Shown: positions 19,138 to 28,212 of the stretch, one piece after another
Numbering within the stretch: position 1 is the first letter of the stretch
Layout of the letters: each line of letters opens with the position of its first letter
From: JAJPKK01 sp963781195
Lineage (GTDB): Bacteria > Pseudomonadota > Alphaproteobacteria > Rhizobiales > Xanthobacteraceae
Length of the DNA stretch: 64,000 nt
Direction: 5' to 3'
Assembly: GCA_963781195.1 (NCBI GenBank)
Contig: CAWAEZ010000004.1
Coordinates: forward strand, 434,001 to 498,000
The notes under the pieces: model-generated
What the model was told of the DNA's origin: nothing
Seen by the model: the letters and a program-made list of their open reading frames with translations, nothing else
Database searches by the model: none
Made by a program: the position numbers and the translations under genes

Positions 19138-20085
19138 ATGAAATTCCCCATTGCTGATGTCGGGCGGCCTGGTCGCGCGCGGGGCGGTTTTCTCGCGACG
19201 CGTATGGCTGCCGGTCTCGCCGTGGCGGGGGTGCTGGCCGCGACACCGGCAGCGGCCGCCGAGCCGCCGCCCGCCGGCCCTGTCGGTGCGGCCGTGTCGG
19301 TGATGAAGGCGAAGCGTGCCTGCTTCAAGGACACCGTCGAGGTCACCGGCATTCTGGTGCCTAAGGAAGAGGTGTTGGTGCGGCCGGAACGCGAAGGTTT
19401 CCAGATTACCAAGGTCCTTGCGGAAGCCGGGGAGACGGTGAAGTCGGGGCAGGTGCTGGTGCGTCTGACGGCTCCGGAAGGGACGCCCGGCGGCGCCACC
19501 GGTGTCGACGTGACCTCGCCGGTGGCCGGGGTGGTGGCACGGCGGGCCGCGGTGGTGGGTGCGGTGGCGTCGGCCCGGGCCGAGCCATTGTTCATCATCA
19601 TCAACCAGGGCGAACTCGAACTGGCCGGCGAAGTGCCGGCGAAGCGTTTCTCCTCGGTCTCCATCGGGCAGGGCGCGACGCTGCGGATCGTCGGCATGCC
19701 GGAGATGAAGGGGAAGCTCCGGTTTGCCGCGCCGGCCGTTGATCCGACCACTCAGCTCGGGCAGATCCGCATCTCGCTCGATTCGAGCGCGCATCTGCGT
19801 GCCGGCACGTTCGCCCGGGCCATTGTCGACGTCACCGAGCGGTGCGGAGTCGGCATTCCGTTCACCGCGGTGCTGTACGGCTCGGGCGGTGCCATCGTGC
19901 AAGTGGTCCGGGACTCCCGCGTCGAGACTCACCGGGTCGTTCTCGGCCTCCAGTCCGAAGGCACGATCGAGGCCCGCGAAGGAATCAACGACGGCGATCT
20001 CGTGGTCGCCCGGGCGGGTTCATTCGTTCGGGAAGGCGATCGGGTGAGACCGGTGCTCGCCGGCGACGACGCCAAGCCGAAATAA
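19138..20085 (+). CDS. Orphan HlyD/RND-type periplasmic adaptor
   Basis: The 315-residue protein has a signal-like segment (TRMAAGLAVAGVLAATPAAAA) and a lipoyl/barrel layout paralogous to the adaptor at 9531. Shared landmarks are DTVEVTGILVPKEEVLVRPE, VTSPVAGVVARRAAVVGAVAS, LRAGTFARAIVDVTERCGVGIP and REGINDGDLVVARAGSFV. The alpha-hairpin is again nearly absent. No transporter gene adjoins it: the cyclase is upstream and a DUF2147 gene downstream. It may serve the permease at 10471 or a distant one. Three in-frame ATGs exist (19120, 19132, 19138); the last has GGGA at the best spacing. Confidence 0.82.
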   Translation: MKFPIADVGRPGRARGGFLATRMAAGLAVAGVLAATPAAAAEPPPAGPVGAAVSVMKAKRACFKDTVEVTGILVPKEEVLVRPEREGFQITKVLAEAGETVKSGQVLVRLTAPEGTPGGATGVDVTSPVAGVVARRAAVVGAVASARAEPLFIIINQGELELAGEVPAKRFSSVSIGQGATLRIVGMPEMKGKLRFAAPAVDPTTQLGQIRISLDSSAHLRAGTFARAIVDVTERCGVGIPFTAVLYGSGGAIVQVVRDSRVETHRVVLGLQSEGTIEAREGINDGDLVVARAGSFVREGDRVRPVLAGDDAKPK

Positions 20086-20189
20086 TCTCGCACGCCCAGT
20101 CTTTGCATCTTGGCCCCGCGACCGACCCGCGGGCCCGTCTCGCTGCGTGAGAAGACCACCGCCATCGGTTTCTTACGCCCGGTCACCTC

Positions 20190-20205
20190 TGTGACTTCGA
20201 TCACA
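20190..20205. promoter_or_regulatory. Crp-type operator, perfect palindrome
   Basis: TGTGACTTCGATCACA matches TGTGA-N6-TCACA exactly. Its centre is about 75 bases upstream of the DUF2147 start. If it acted at -41.5, transcription would begin near 20239 and the -10 hexamer would fall on TTAGGT at 20226-20231; this promoter model is speculative. Confidence 0.72.
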
Positions 20206-20271
20206 TACCTTCCCGGGGCGCTGGCTTAGGTTCGCCATCAGCTTCAACCCGATCACGAAGGGATGTTCGCC

Positions 20272-21039
20272 ATGAGGACAGTTTGCGTCGCCACCGCCTT
20301 CGCCCTCCTCGCCGGCCCCGCCGCCCACGCCGGTTCGATCATCGACAGCCTGATGAGCGGCGACGTGAGCATCGGAGACTGCAACATCGAGCGCTGCGAC
20401 TTCTCGGTCGGCAAGCAGAAATTCGTGGTGAAAAAGTCGGACGTCACGTCGGCCATCGAGGCGCTCGATGCCGGCGACAAGCCGACCTCGGCGCCGGCGA
20501 AGCGCAAGGCGCGCGAGCAGGGTCAGGCGGCCGATACTGCTTTGCAGGCCCGCGCCCCGGATCGTATCGCACCGTCCCAGCAGGTGGACACGCCCGTGGC
20601 CGTCGCGGCGCCGGCGCCCGCCACCAAGGATACCGTCGCCGTCAATGAGAACGCTGCCCAGGATGGTGCGGCCGACGCCAGGAGCCCGATCGGCGAGTGG
20701 ATCACCGAGGGGGGCGAGGGCCGGGTGCGGATCCGCGCCTGCGGCCAGGCGCTCTGCGGCATCATTTCCGCCGGCGATCCGAAAGAGACGGACATCCACA
20801 ATCCGGACGCCGGCAAGCGCAACCGGCCGCTGCTCGGAGCGCCCGTTCTGATCGACATGAAGCCGGCCGCCGGCAAGCGCTGGGAGGGCGAGATCTACAA
20901 CGCAAAGAACGGCAAAACCTACGCCGCGAACATCTCGCTCAAGAACGCCGACGTGCTGCGCGTCGAGGGGTGCGTCTTCGGCGGCTTGTTCTGCGGCGGC
21001 GAGAACTGGTCCCGGGCAAAGGACGGCTCCAAAGGCTGA
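20272..21039 (+). CDS. Secreted DUF2147 protein with extended N-terminal region
   Basis: The C-terminal third is a DUF2147 domain: SPIGEWITEGGEGRVRIRAC, LCGIISAG, KRNRPLLGAPVLIDMKP, WEGEIYNAKNGKTYAANISL and LRVEGCVFGGLFCGGENWSR. The domain has a small beta-barrel fold of unknown function. In front lie a signal peptide (ending in AHAGS), a short region with two Cys (GDCNIERCDFSVG) and an Ala/Lys/Pro-rich linker. The ATG at 20272 has AAGGG nine bases upstream; the ATG at 20263 is too close to it. A perfect Crp-type site upstream suggests cAMP-dependent control. Confidence 0.85.
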   Translation: MRTVCVATAFALLAGPAAHAGSIIDSLMSGDVSIGDCNIERCDFSVGKQKFVVKKSDVTSAIEALDAGDKPTSAPAKRKAREQGQAADTALQARAPDRIAPSQQVDTPVAVAAPAPATKDTVAVNENAAQDGAADARSPIGEWITEGGEGRVRIRACGQALCGIISAGDPKETDIHNPDAGKRNRPLLGAPVLIDMKPAAGKRWEGEIYNAKNGKTYAANISLKNADVLRVEGCVFGGLFCGGENWSRAKDGSKG

Positions 21040-21101
21040 CGCCGGCTCTCAACGATCTTCCAAAGACGGAGCATGCCGCCGGCGCGGGGTTAACGGGACC
21101 G

Positions 21102-22631
21102 TCAGGCCAGCGCCGCCTTCGGCCGCATCAGCCGGACGCCGCCGACGATGGCCACGGCGACGACCGCCGGGACCACCGCGATCGCGGTGCCGGCGGCAGC
21201 GAGCACGGCGGCACCGGCCCAGGCGATCGACGAGAAGGCCTCCGCGAAGGTGGCAACGCGCGACGAGGTCTGGCGGCGGCGAAACTGGCTCCGCTTCGCC
21301 TGGGCGCGAAAGTAAAACTGGATGGCAGTGGCCGAGGCACCCGCCGCGATGACGCCCATCGTGGCGACGACGGCCGCGTAGGGGGAAATCAGCACCAGCG
21401 GCAGCAGGAAGGGCGCAAACACCAGCGCGATGCATGCGAGCACCGCCTCGATCTTGGCGCGGACGATCTGCTGCGGCGTCAGCGGTGCCGTCGCGATGAG
21501 GTCCGGCGCGTCCTCCCCCGAAATGGCGAGCCAGGCAAGCCCGCCTGCCAGTTGCCCGGCCGCCATCACCAGAACCGGCACCAGCAGCACCACGCTCGCC
21601 CGCGTGTCCTCGAAGCTCCGCCACAGCAGGAAGGCCGGCGGCAGCAGGTAGAGCATCTGCATCAGGGTCTGCGACAGCAACCAAGGATCGCGGCGCAGCA
21701 GCGTCCATTCCTTGCGTCGCAGCATCTCCATCGGCGACGCCGGCCGGAACGCCGCCACGGGACGGCGGCTCCGGCTGCTCGGGACGTTTCCCGCGGCAGT
21801 CGCGCAGCCGGCGAAGCGCGGCGAGACGAGAACGATGGCGACGACGAGCATGGCGAAGCTCGCCGTCAGCACGGCGAGCAGCGCGATGCCGTGGCCGAAC
21901 ATGGCGCGGACCGGCCACCACATGGCGCTGTCCGCATCCGGGGCGAGGGCGACGATCGGTGCGGACGCCAATACCGCATAGCGCGACATCGTTCCGTCCG
22001 ACGCGATCGCGGCAAGCTGCAGGCCGATGACGAAGGCGGCGCCGATCACCGCGGCGACGATCTGCGCGACAAGCCGGGTGCGGCGGGGACCGATCACCTG
22101 GAACAGGAACGTCGTGAGCAGGACCGCGAGTGCAGCCGCCGTCGCCCCCATGGCGGCGACGACACCGTAGGCGGCGAGCCAATGCGCGCCGCCTACGAAC
22201 GCCAGCACGTTGATGAACGGACCGGCGAGCAGCGCCGCCATCACCATGACCGAGAGTGCGATGGTCGCGATCCGCACCGCGAAGATCTTGGACGCCTGCG
22301 CCGGCGAGGACAGCAGCAGGTCGAGGTCGGAGCGCGTGTAGAACGCCCGCGTCACCGATTCCATCGCCTGCGACAGCATGAGCGAGAGCGCCAACAGCGC
22401 GGTGCCGGTGATGACGACCAGCGCCACCTTGTCCGGATCGGACGCGATCCCGGCGTAGCGCGACACCATTCCATAGGCGACGACATGGATGATCGCGACG
22501 AATACCACGACGGCGATCGCGACGCTGCGCAGCCGGGCGCGGCCCCCCGCCGTCACCATCGCCAGCCAATCGCGCCAGGCGAGGCGCAGCTCATGCCGCG
22601 CGAACCACGAAAGGGTGCCCGGCCGGCTCAC
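21102..22631 (-). CDS. ABC transporter permease (ABC-2-like exporter)
   Basis: This 509-residue, highly hydrophobic protein has roughly twelve predicted membrane segments in two halves. It contains DLDLLLSSPAQASKIFAVRI in the first half and a similar DAPDLIATAPLTPQQIVRAK in the second, a duplicated phrase typical of large ABC-2-type exporter permeases. The start overlaps the stop of the ATPase gene by four bases (ATGA type), so the two are translationally coupled. The substrate cannot be told from sequence. Confidence 0.83.
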   Translation of the reverse strand: MSRPGTLSWFARHELRLAWRDWLAMVTAGGRARLRSVAIAVVVFVAIIHVVAYGMVSRYAGIASDPDKVALVVITGTALLALSLMLSQAMESVTRAFYTRSDLDLLLSSPAQASKIFAVRIATIALSVMVMAALLAGPFINVLAFVGGAHWLAAYGVVAAMGATAAALAVLLTTFLFQVIGPRRTRLVAQIVAAVIGAAFVIGLQLAAIASDGTMSRYAVLASAPIVALAPDADSAMWWPVRAMFGHGIALLAVLTASFAMLVVAIVLVSPRFAGCATAAGNVPSSRSRRPVAAFRPASPMEMLRRKEWTLLRRDPWLLSQTLMQMLYLLPPAFLLWRSFEDTRASVVLLVPVLVMAAGQLAGGLAWLAISGEDAPDLIATAPLTPQQIVRAKIEAVLACIALVFAPFLLPLVLISPYAAVVATMGVIAAGASATAIQFYFRAQAKRSQFRRRQTSSRVATFAEAFSSIAWAGAAVLAAAGTAIAVVPAVVAVAIVGGVRLMRPKAALA

Positions 22632-23392
22632 GCCGCGACTGCCGCCTGATCGGAGACGAGGGCAAGGAAAGTGTCTTCGAGGCTCGAGCTGCCGTTGCCC
22701 GCCTGTTGACGGAGTTCCTCGAGGGTCCCCTGGGCGATCAGCCGGCCGCGCGCGATGACCCCGATGCGGTCCGCCATGCGCTCGGCGACCTCGAGGATAT
22801 GCGTGGTCATGATGACGGTGCCGCCGGCGGCGACATGTTCGCGCAGCACGGTCTTGACCTGCCGTGCGGAGCCGGCGTCGAGCCCGGTGAAGGGCTCGTC
22901 GAGAATGATGATGCGGGGATCGTGCACGAGCGCGCCGGCCAGCGCCACCTTCTGGCGCATGCCCTTGGAAAAGCCCTCGCAGCGCTCATGGGCGTGCGGG
23001 CCGAGGCCGAGCCAGCCGATCAGGCCGCGCGCGCGCGGCTCCGCCTGGGACGCGTCGACGCCCCACAGGCCGCCGACGAATTCGAGATACTCGAACGGCG
23101 TCAGCTTGTCGTAGATCATCGGCTCGTCCGAGATCCAGGCCATGACCTGCTTCGCCGCGACCGGGTCGGCCAGGGCATCGATGCCGAGGACCGAGATCGA
23201 CCCGGCGTCGGGCCGCAGCAAGCCGACCAGCATGCGCAACGTCGTGGTCTTGCCGGCGCCGTTCGGCCCCAGCAGCGTGTAGAATTCTCCGGCCCGGATC
23301 GCGAGGTCGAGGCCTTCCACCGCAGGGCGGTCGAACGCCTTCCTCAGGCCCCGGATCTCGACGGAAAACGCGGGATCGGCACGCATCAACAT
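22628..23392 (-). CDS. ABC transporter ATP-binding protein
   Basis: The 254-residue ATPase has all the nucleotide-binding motifs: Walker A (LLGPNGAGKTTTLRML), a signature variant (FSKGMRQKVALAGALVHDPR), Walker B with catalytic Glu (IIILDEPFTGLD) and the switch His (IMTTHILEV). It resembles CcmA/NatA-type exporters that pair with ABC-2 permeases. It is the first gene of a two-gene operon with the permease at 21102. In-frame starts at 23392 and 23386 are equally possible. Confidence 0.93.
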   Translation of the reverse strand: MLMRADPAFSVEIRGLRKAFDRPAVEGLDLAIRAGEFYTLLGPNGAGKTTTLRMLVGLLRPDAGSISVLGIDALADPVAAKQVMAWISDEPMIYDKLTPFEYLEFVGGLWGVDASQAEPRARGLIGWLGLGPHAHERCEGFSKGMRQKVALAGALVHDPRIIILDEPFTGLDAGSARQVKTVLREHVAAGGTVIMTTHILEVAERMADRIGVIARGRLIAQGTLEELRQQAGNGSSSLEDTFLALVSDQAAVAA

Positions 23393-23566
23393 CCGGCTGT
23401 TCGATCCTCGATCGCTGGCCGGACGAGGCTAACGCCCATTGGTTTCGGCGGCGTAAACCTGTACGCAGGGATTCCGAGGCAACGGGAACGCTGGGTCCGG
23501 CGCCAGCCGCGTATCCAGCGGCCGACGGTCGAACAGCGTCTCTCGCGTGCGACCGCGGGAACCGGT

Positions 23567-24070
23567 TTATGGCTTGGCGGGATAGCGCGCGCACATGCGG
23601 GCGCCTTCGCCGTAGGCCTCCTCGCATTCCGCCCGGGTGATCTCGGGCCCGCGGCCGATCACCTTGGCGAGGAGATAATCCGCGACCGCCTCAATCTCGC
23701 GCTTGTTCAGCGTCGAGCCGGGCGGCAGCGCGGGGGTGTCACGGCCGAGTTCCGCTTCGGTGAGGCCGTAGCAGCGCTTGTCGGTATAGGCCTGCTCGTC
23801 GAAATGCGGCATCGCCTTTCCGGGCACCCCGCAGGTGATGATCTCGATCAGCTGATCGCGCTTGAGCGGCGTCACCCGCAGATTGGCCGCCGCTCCGTTC
23901 GATTGCGGTTCGCCGGCGCCGTCGCCCGCCCAGCCGTGGCAGTAGAGGCACTGCGCCTTGTCGAGAAAGATCCGCCGGCCGAACGCATAGTCGTCGGCGT
24001 TGGCGGGCGTCGTCCCGGCCAGCGCCGAGGCGACGGCGAGGACAGCGACGATCCGAAGGATTTGCATCAT
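23567..24070 (-). CDS. Periplasmic c-type cytochrome, likely electron acceptor of a PQQ dehydrogenase
   Basis: The 167-residue protein has a signal peptide (ILRIVAVLAVASALAGTTPANA) and one heme site, CLYCH. The sequence YLLAKVIGRGPEITRAECEE closes the domain, and PGKAMPHFDEQAY supplies a probable axial Met. It lies just downstream of the first PQQ dehydrogenase on the same strand, the usual arrangement for the cytochrome that takes electrons from PQQ. It is clearly paralogous to the cytochrome at 51057 (shared RDQLIE, CG.PG, MPHFD, CYG and REIEAVADY). GGAAATGGA precedes the double ATG at 24070/24067; an upstream extension to 24202 is unlikely. Confidence 0.88.
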   Translation of the reverse strand: MMQILRIVAVLAVASALAGTTPANADDYAFGRRIFLDKAQCLYCHGWAGDGAGEPQSNGAAANLRVTPLKRDQLIEIITCGVPGKAMPHFDEQAYTDKRCYGLTEAELGRDTPALPPGSTLNKREIEAVADYLLAKVIGRGPEITRAECEEAYGEGARMCARYPAKP

Positions 24071-24263
24071 TCCATTTCCGTTGATGGCGGGCCTGTCCAG
24101 CAGGGCCGTCGCAGTTCTGTGTCGTCCTTGCAATTGCCAGCCATTGCAAGGACGACTTTGGTATCCGCGAAACCCGGCCGGCGACCAACCCCTCTCGCGC
24201 ATGCCGGCGCGCCCGGCTTGCGTCGAGAGAGGCCTGTCTGCCGATTACAGGCCCGTCTGTCGA

Positions 24264-25979
24264 TTACAATCCGAACACGAAGATCATGGTCGCCTGCGAC
24301 AGGTTGCGCATTTCGACCGAGCGCGCGAGCTTGTTGCGGGCGTTGCGGAACAGCCCGGAGGCGATGGCGATGTATTGCTTGCCGTCGACGGAATATGTCA
24401 TCGGCGGGGCGTTGAACCCGGTTCCGACATTCATGGACCACAGCTCCTCGAGGTTCTTGTCGTCCATCACCACGAGGGTGCCGTCGATCGTTCCGGTGAC
24501 CACGAGACCGCCGGCGGTGGAGAGGGTGCCGCCGAAGATCGGGTAGGGCAGCTCCTTGCGGAACTTGACCTCGCTGGTGGTGGGATCGACCGCGACGACG
24601 CTCGACCACGACCGTTCCTTGTTGACGAAGCCGCCGCCGTCGAACTTGCCCTTCACGTGACGCGAGTGGTCGGGGGTGATGTCGGAGCAGCCTTCGACGC
24701 TCGGGATGTAGAGCAGGCTGGTGTTGTGGCTGTAGGTGGGCGGCCAGTGATTGGTGCCGCCGGCCTGGTCCGGGCAGACCTGACGCGTGACCTTGTCGTC
24801 GTTGACGTTCGCCCCTTCGGCATAGACCTGGACGTCGCGGGTCGGGTCGTAATCGACCGGCCGCCCGGTCTTGGGATCGAGCCCTTTGGTCCAGTTGAGC
24901 TTGCCGACGAACTGGGCGCCCTTGATGAACTGGCCGCTGTTGCGGTCGAACACGTAGTTGAAGCCGTTGCGGCCGGCATGGGAGACGATCTTGCGGTCCT
25001 CGCCGTTCACCTTGGTGTCGATGAGGATATGGCTGCCGGTCTCGTCGTAGTCGTGATTGTCGTTCGGCGTGTACTGGAAATGCCAGGCGATCTTGCCGGT
25101 GGCGGCGTCGAAGGCAAGCGCGCTCGCGGTGTAGAGGTTGTCGCCGGGGCGGTAGGTCGCGTCATAGCCCGGCACCGGGTTGCCCGACCCCCAATAGGTG
25201 AGGTTGGTGGCAGGATCGTAGGAGCCGGTGACGTAGAACGCGCCGCCGCCGGTCTGCCAGGCGTTGTTCTTGTCCTTCCAGGTCTCCGAGCCGGGCTCGC
25301 CGGGCGCGGGGATGGCGAAGGTCTTCCACTTCACCTCGCCGGTCATGGGATCGAGCGCCGCGATCCAGTCGCGCACGCCGCGATCGCCGCCGGAGGCGCC
25401 GATGATGATGGAATCCTTGAGCGCGAGCGGGGCCGCGGTAAGCTCGAGGTCGGGCTGGTCGTGCAGGTTCTTGTCCCACACCACCTTGCCGGTTTCCTTG
25501 TCGGTCGCGATCACCCGGCCGTCATGGCAGGTGACGGAGATCACGAGATTGCCCCACAGGGCCACGCCGCGGTTGCGGTCGATCTTCTCCTGGCCGGGGT
25601 CCATCTTCCAGACGATGCGCCCGAAGGTGCCCGAGCGCACGTCGATCTTGTAGACCACGCCCCAGTGGTCCGAGATGTACATGAAGCCGTCCTCGACGAG
25701 CGGCGTCGCCTCGAGCGATTCGTTGCCGGAGGTGCCGCCGATCGCAACCGCGAACTTCAGCTTGAGATTCTTGGCGTTGTCCTTGTTGATCTGGTTGAGC
25801 GGCGAGAACCGCTGGGCGTCGTAGCTGCGGTGGACCATGAGCCAGTTCTGCGGCTCCTTGTCCGGATTGAGGAGCCGCTCATAAGTGACCTCGGCCGCCG
25901 AAGCGCCGGTGACCGTGGCCGCCGAGATGACGGCGCCGGCAAGCAGCAGGTTTCGCAGACCTGTGTGCTGCATCTTCAT
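24264..25979 (-). CDS. PQQ-dependent alcohol dehydrogenase, lanthanide-type signature (array copy 1)
   Basis: This 571-residue periplasmic quinoprotein has a signal peptide (NLLLAGAVISAATVTGASAA) and the eight-bladed propeller docking motifs (for example ATDKETGKVVW and AFDAATGKIAW). The family oxidises primary alcohols with PQQ and a metal. The catalytic Asp310 is followed by Tyr-Asp (D310-Y311-D312); the second Asp marks lanthanide-using enzymes of the XoxF/PedH kind. Arg (DRNRGVALW) and Asn (GSGNPVPGYD) ligands are kept. The vicinal Cys-Cys is missing and the usual SGAE metal ligand reads SGGD. A GGGAGGA seven bases before the ATG fixes the start. The cytochrome at 23567 follows. The end of the gene is flanked by a small imperfect duplication (24232-24268). 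Confidence 0.92.
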   Translation of the reverse strand: MKMQHTGLRNLLLAGAVISAATVTGASAAEVTYERLLNPDKEPQNWLMVHRSYDAQRFSPLNQINKDNAKNLKLKFAVAIGGTSGNESLEATPLVEDGFMYISDHWGVVYKIDVRSGTFGRIVWKMDPGQEKIDRNRGVALWGNLVISVTCHDGRVIATDKETGKVVWDKNLHDQPDLELTAAPLALKDSIIIGASGGDRGVRDWIAALDPMTGEVKWKTFAIPAPGEPGSETWKDKNNAWQTGGGAFYVTGSYDPATNLTYWGSGNPVPGYDATYRPGDNLYTASALAFDAATGKIAWHFQYTPNDNHDYDETGSHILIDTKVNGEDRKIVSHAGRNGFNYVFDRNSGQFIKGAQFVGKLNWTKGLDPKTGRPVDYDPTRDVQVYAEGANVNDDKVTRQVCPDQAGGTNHWPPTYSHNTSLLYIPSVEGCSDITPDHSRHVKGKFDGGGFVNKERSWSSVVAVDPTTSEVKFRKELPYPIFGGTLSTAGGLVVTGTIDGTLVVMDDKNLEELWSMNVGTGFNAPPMTYSVDGKQYIAIASGLFRNARNKLARSVEMRNLSQATMIFVFGL

Positions 25980-26020
25980 GGTGTGTCCTCCCATTTTATC
26001 GTTTGCAAGAACCCAGTTTG

Positions 26021-26050
26021 TCATCGCCCGGCTTGACCGGGCGATCCAGT
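26021..26050. repeat. REP-like palindrome
   Basis: ATCGCCCGG and CCGGGCGAT form a perfect nine-base stem around a short loop, followed by CCAG. This is the form of a dispersed palindromic repeat common in Rhizobiales intergenic DNA. It lies upstream of PQQ copy 1. Confidence 0.7.
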
Positions 26051-26109
26051 AATCACCAGACGACGATTTGGGCACAGTCCGAGTTTCATCGACGCCACAG
26101 GGTTAATGG

Positions 26110-26131
26110 ATGCCCCGCTTGCGCGGGGCAT
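26110..26131. repeat. REP-like palindrome, second family
   Basis: ATGCCCCGC and GCGGGGCAT form a nine-base stem with a four-base loop. It sits 39 bases past the stop of PQQ copy 2 (which runs leftward) and could also act as its transcript-end hairpin. Confidence 0.65.
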
Positions 26132-26170
26132 GACTCGGAAGCTGGAAGAGCTCCTCTACCAAGTCCCTGC

Positions 26171-27910
26171 TCACAGCCCGAACACGAACAGCATGGTCGC
26201 GTTGGTCTGGGTCTTGAGTTCCGGCGAGCGCGCGATCTTCGCCTTGCCGACCGGGCCGATGCCGGAGGCGATGGCGATGTACTGTTTGCCGCCGACGGAA
26301 TAGGTCATCGGCGGAGCGACGAAGCCGGTGCCGACGTTGACCTTCCACAACTCGTCGAGCGTCTGGTCGTCGAAGGCGACGATGGTGCCGTCGAGCATGG
26401 CGGTGACGACGATGCCGCCCGCCGTGGTCAGCACGCCCGAAAGATCGGGGTAGGGCAGCTCCTTGCGCATCTTCACTTCGGCGCTCAGGGGATCGACCAC
26501 GGTGAGGCTGCCGACGATGCGTTCGTTGTTGACGTAGCCGCCGCCGCCGAACTTGCCGCGCACATGGGCGGCCGGGTCCGGCGTGATGTCGGCGCAGCCT
26601 TCGCTCGCGCCGATGTAGAGCAGCTTCGTCTTGTTGCTGTACGAGGGCGGCCAGAAATTGGTGCCGCCATGGACGTCGGGGCAGGCGTTCTTGATGGTGT
26701 CGGTGACCGCCTTCCAATCGTGATTGTAGGACTGGACGTCCTTGTTGGCATCATAGTCGACCGGCTTGCCGGTCTTGGGATCGATGCCCTTCGTCCAGTT
26801 CAGCTTCTCGGCGTATTGCACCGCCTTGAGGAACTGGCCGTTGAGACGGTCCATCGTGTAGTTGAAGCCGTTGCGGTCGGCGTGCACCACGAGCTTGCGG
26901 TCCTCGCCGTTGACCTTGCCGTCGATGATGATCTGCGATCCGCTGGTGTCGTAGTCGTGGATGTCGTTGGGCGTGAGCTGGAAGTGCCACTGGATCTTGC
27001 CGTCCTTGGCATTGAACGCGACCATGGAGTCGGTGAAGAGGTTGTCGCCCGGCCGCGAACCGGAATCGTAGCGCGGCACCGGATTGCCGGTGCCCCAATA
27101 GGTGAGGTTGGTGGCGGGGTCGTAGGAGCCGGTGACGTACATCGCGCCGCCGCCGGTCTTCCAGGCGTTGTTCTTGTCCTTCCAGGTCTCGCTGCCGGGC
27201 TCGCCGGGCGCCGGAACGACGAAGGTCTTCCACTGCACCTCCCCGGTCTTCGGATCGAGCGAGGCGATCCAGTCGCGCACGCCGTTGTCGCCGCCCGAGG
27301 CGCCGACGACGATGGCGTCCTTCAAGGCGAGCGGCGCCGCGGTGATCTCGAGGTCGGGCTGGTCGAGCAGGTTCTTGTCCCACACCACCTTGCCGGTCTC
27401 CTTGTCGGTCGCGATGACGCGGCCGTCGAGTCCGGTGACCGAGATGACGTAGTTGCCCCACAGCGCGACGCCGCGATTGCGATCGGGCTTCTGGGTGCCG
27501 GGGTCCATCTTCCAGAGGATGCGGCCGGCGGTGCCGGAGCGGACGTCGATCTTGTAGACCACGCTCCACACGTCGGTCATGTACATGAAGCCGTCTTCGA
27601 CGATGGGCGTCGCTTCGGTGTACTCGTTGCCGGAGGTGCCGCCGAGCGGCAGCGCGAATGCGAGCTTCAGGTTCTTGACGTTCGTCTTGTTGATGGTGTC
27701 GAGCGCCGAGTAGCGGTGCGAGTTGAGGTCGTGGTGGTTCATCAGCCAGTTTTGAGGCTCGGGATTCGTGAGCCGTTCAAAGGTCACCTCCGCGGCCCCG
27801 GCGCCGGTGGCGCCGGCGGCGGCCACCGCGCAACCGAGCGCCGCGCCGAGACGGTTGAGCTTTGCCGTGCTGGCGGCGTCGGCGATGCGGGGTTCATTGG
27901 GCTTGTTCAC
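26171..27910 (-). CDS. PQQ-dependent alcohol dehydrogenase, lanthanide-type signature (array copy 2)
   Basis: The 579-residue protein starts at GTG with GGAGGA five bases upstream. Its leader is longer than in the other copies (about 40 residues, with AALGCAVAAAGATGAGAAEV). The catalytic/lanthanide triplet is D319-Y320-D321 in a PNDIHDYDTSG context, closest to copy 1 (PNDNHDYDETG) and unlike the WDYDE of copies 3-6. It has SGGD instead of SGAE and no vicinal Cys pair. The probable PQQ-binding Glu near the N-terminus is present (TEATP). It is 191 bases upstream of copy 1 on the same strand, with REP-like palindromes between, so the two may or may not share a transcript. Confidence 0.92.
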   Translation of the reverse strand: MNKPNEPRIADAASTAKLNRLGAALGCAVAAAGATGAGAAEVTFERLTNPEPQNWLMNHHDLNSHRYSALDTINKTNVKNLKLAFALPLGGTSGNEYTEATPIVEDGFMYMTDVWSVVYKIDVRSGTAGRILWKMDPGTQKPDRNRGVALWGNYVISVTGLDGRVIATDKETGKVVWDKNLLDQPDLEITAAPLALKDAIVVGASGGDNGVRDWIASLDPKTGEVQWKTFVVPAPGEPGSETWKDKNNAWKTGGGAMYVTGSYDPATNLTYWGTGNPVPRYDSGSRPGDNLFTDSMVAFNAKDGKIQWHFQLTPNDIHDYDTSGSQIIIDGKVNGEDRKLVVHADRNGFNYTMDRLNGQFLKAVQYAEKLNWTKGIDPKTGKPVDYDANKDVQSYNHDWKAVTDTIKNACPDVHGGTNFWPPSYSNKTKLLYIGASEGCADITPDPAAHVRGKFGGGGYVNNERIVGSLTVVDPLSAEVKMRKELPYPDLSGVLTTAGGIVVTAMLDGTIVAFDDQTLDELWKVNVGTGFVAPPMTYSVGGKQYIAIASGIGPVGKAKIARSPELKTQTNATMLFVFGL

Positions 27911-28212
27911 GGAGTTCCTCCAGCATGTTGTCCGGATCGAGCAGGGGCTCGCGGGGCGGACAGGTTATACAAGCGTCTATCGCGAACCGCCGGCTTTTTC
28001 CATCACCCCGGTGCGACCCTTCGCCCCCGAACCGGCCGTCGCCGCAGCGCGGCGAGCCGGCCGGCCGCAAGGCGCCGCCACGGCCGGCAAGAGGCGTCGG
28101 GGTCCGCGACGCCGCAGCCGCAAAGTGGGTCTAGCCATGAGGGGGCCGTTTCCGGGATAATGGCGGCATCGGACATCAGTCCATCGACAACGAATCCAGA
28201 GGGGAGAACGAA
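27911..28212. other. Divergent promoter region between the two arms of the PQQ array
   Basis: These 302 bases separate the leftward copy 2 from the rightward secreted-protein gene. They contain the ribosome binding site of copy 2 and a G+C-rich palindromic part near 28030-28080. I could not assign promoters or operators. Confidence 0.5.

Noticed and set aside
20697..22649. 650-residue plus-strand frame across the DUF2147 and ABC permease genes
   Set aside because: It overlaps two supported genes in other frames and is His/Arg/Gln-rich noise.
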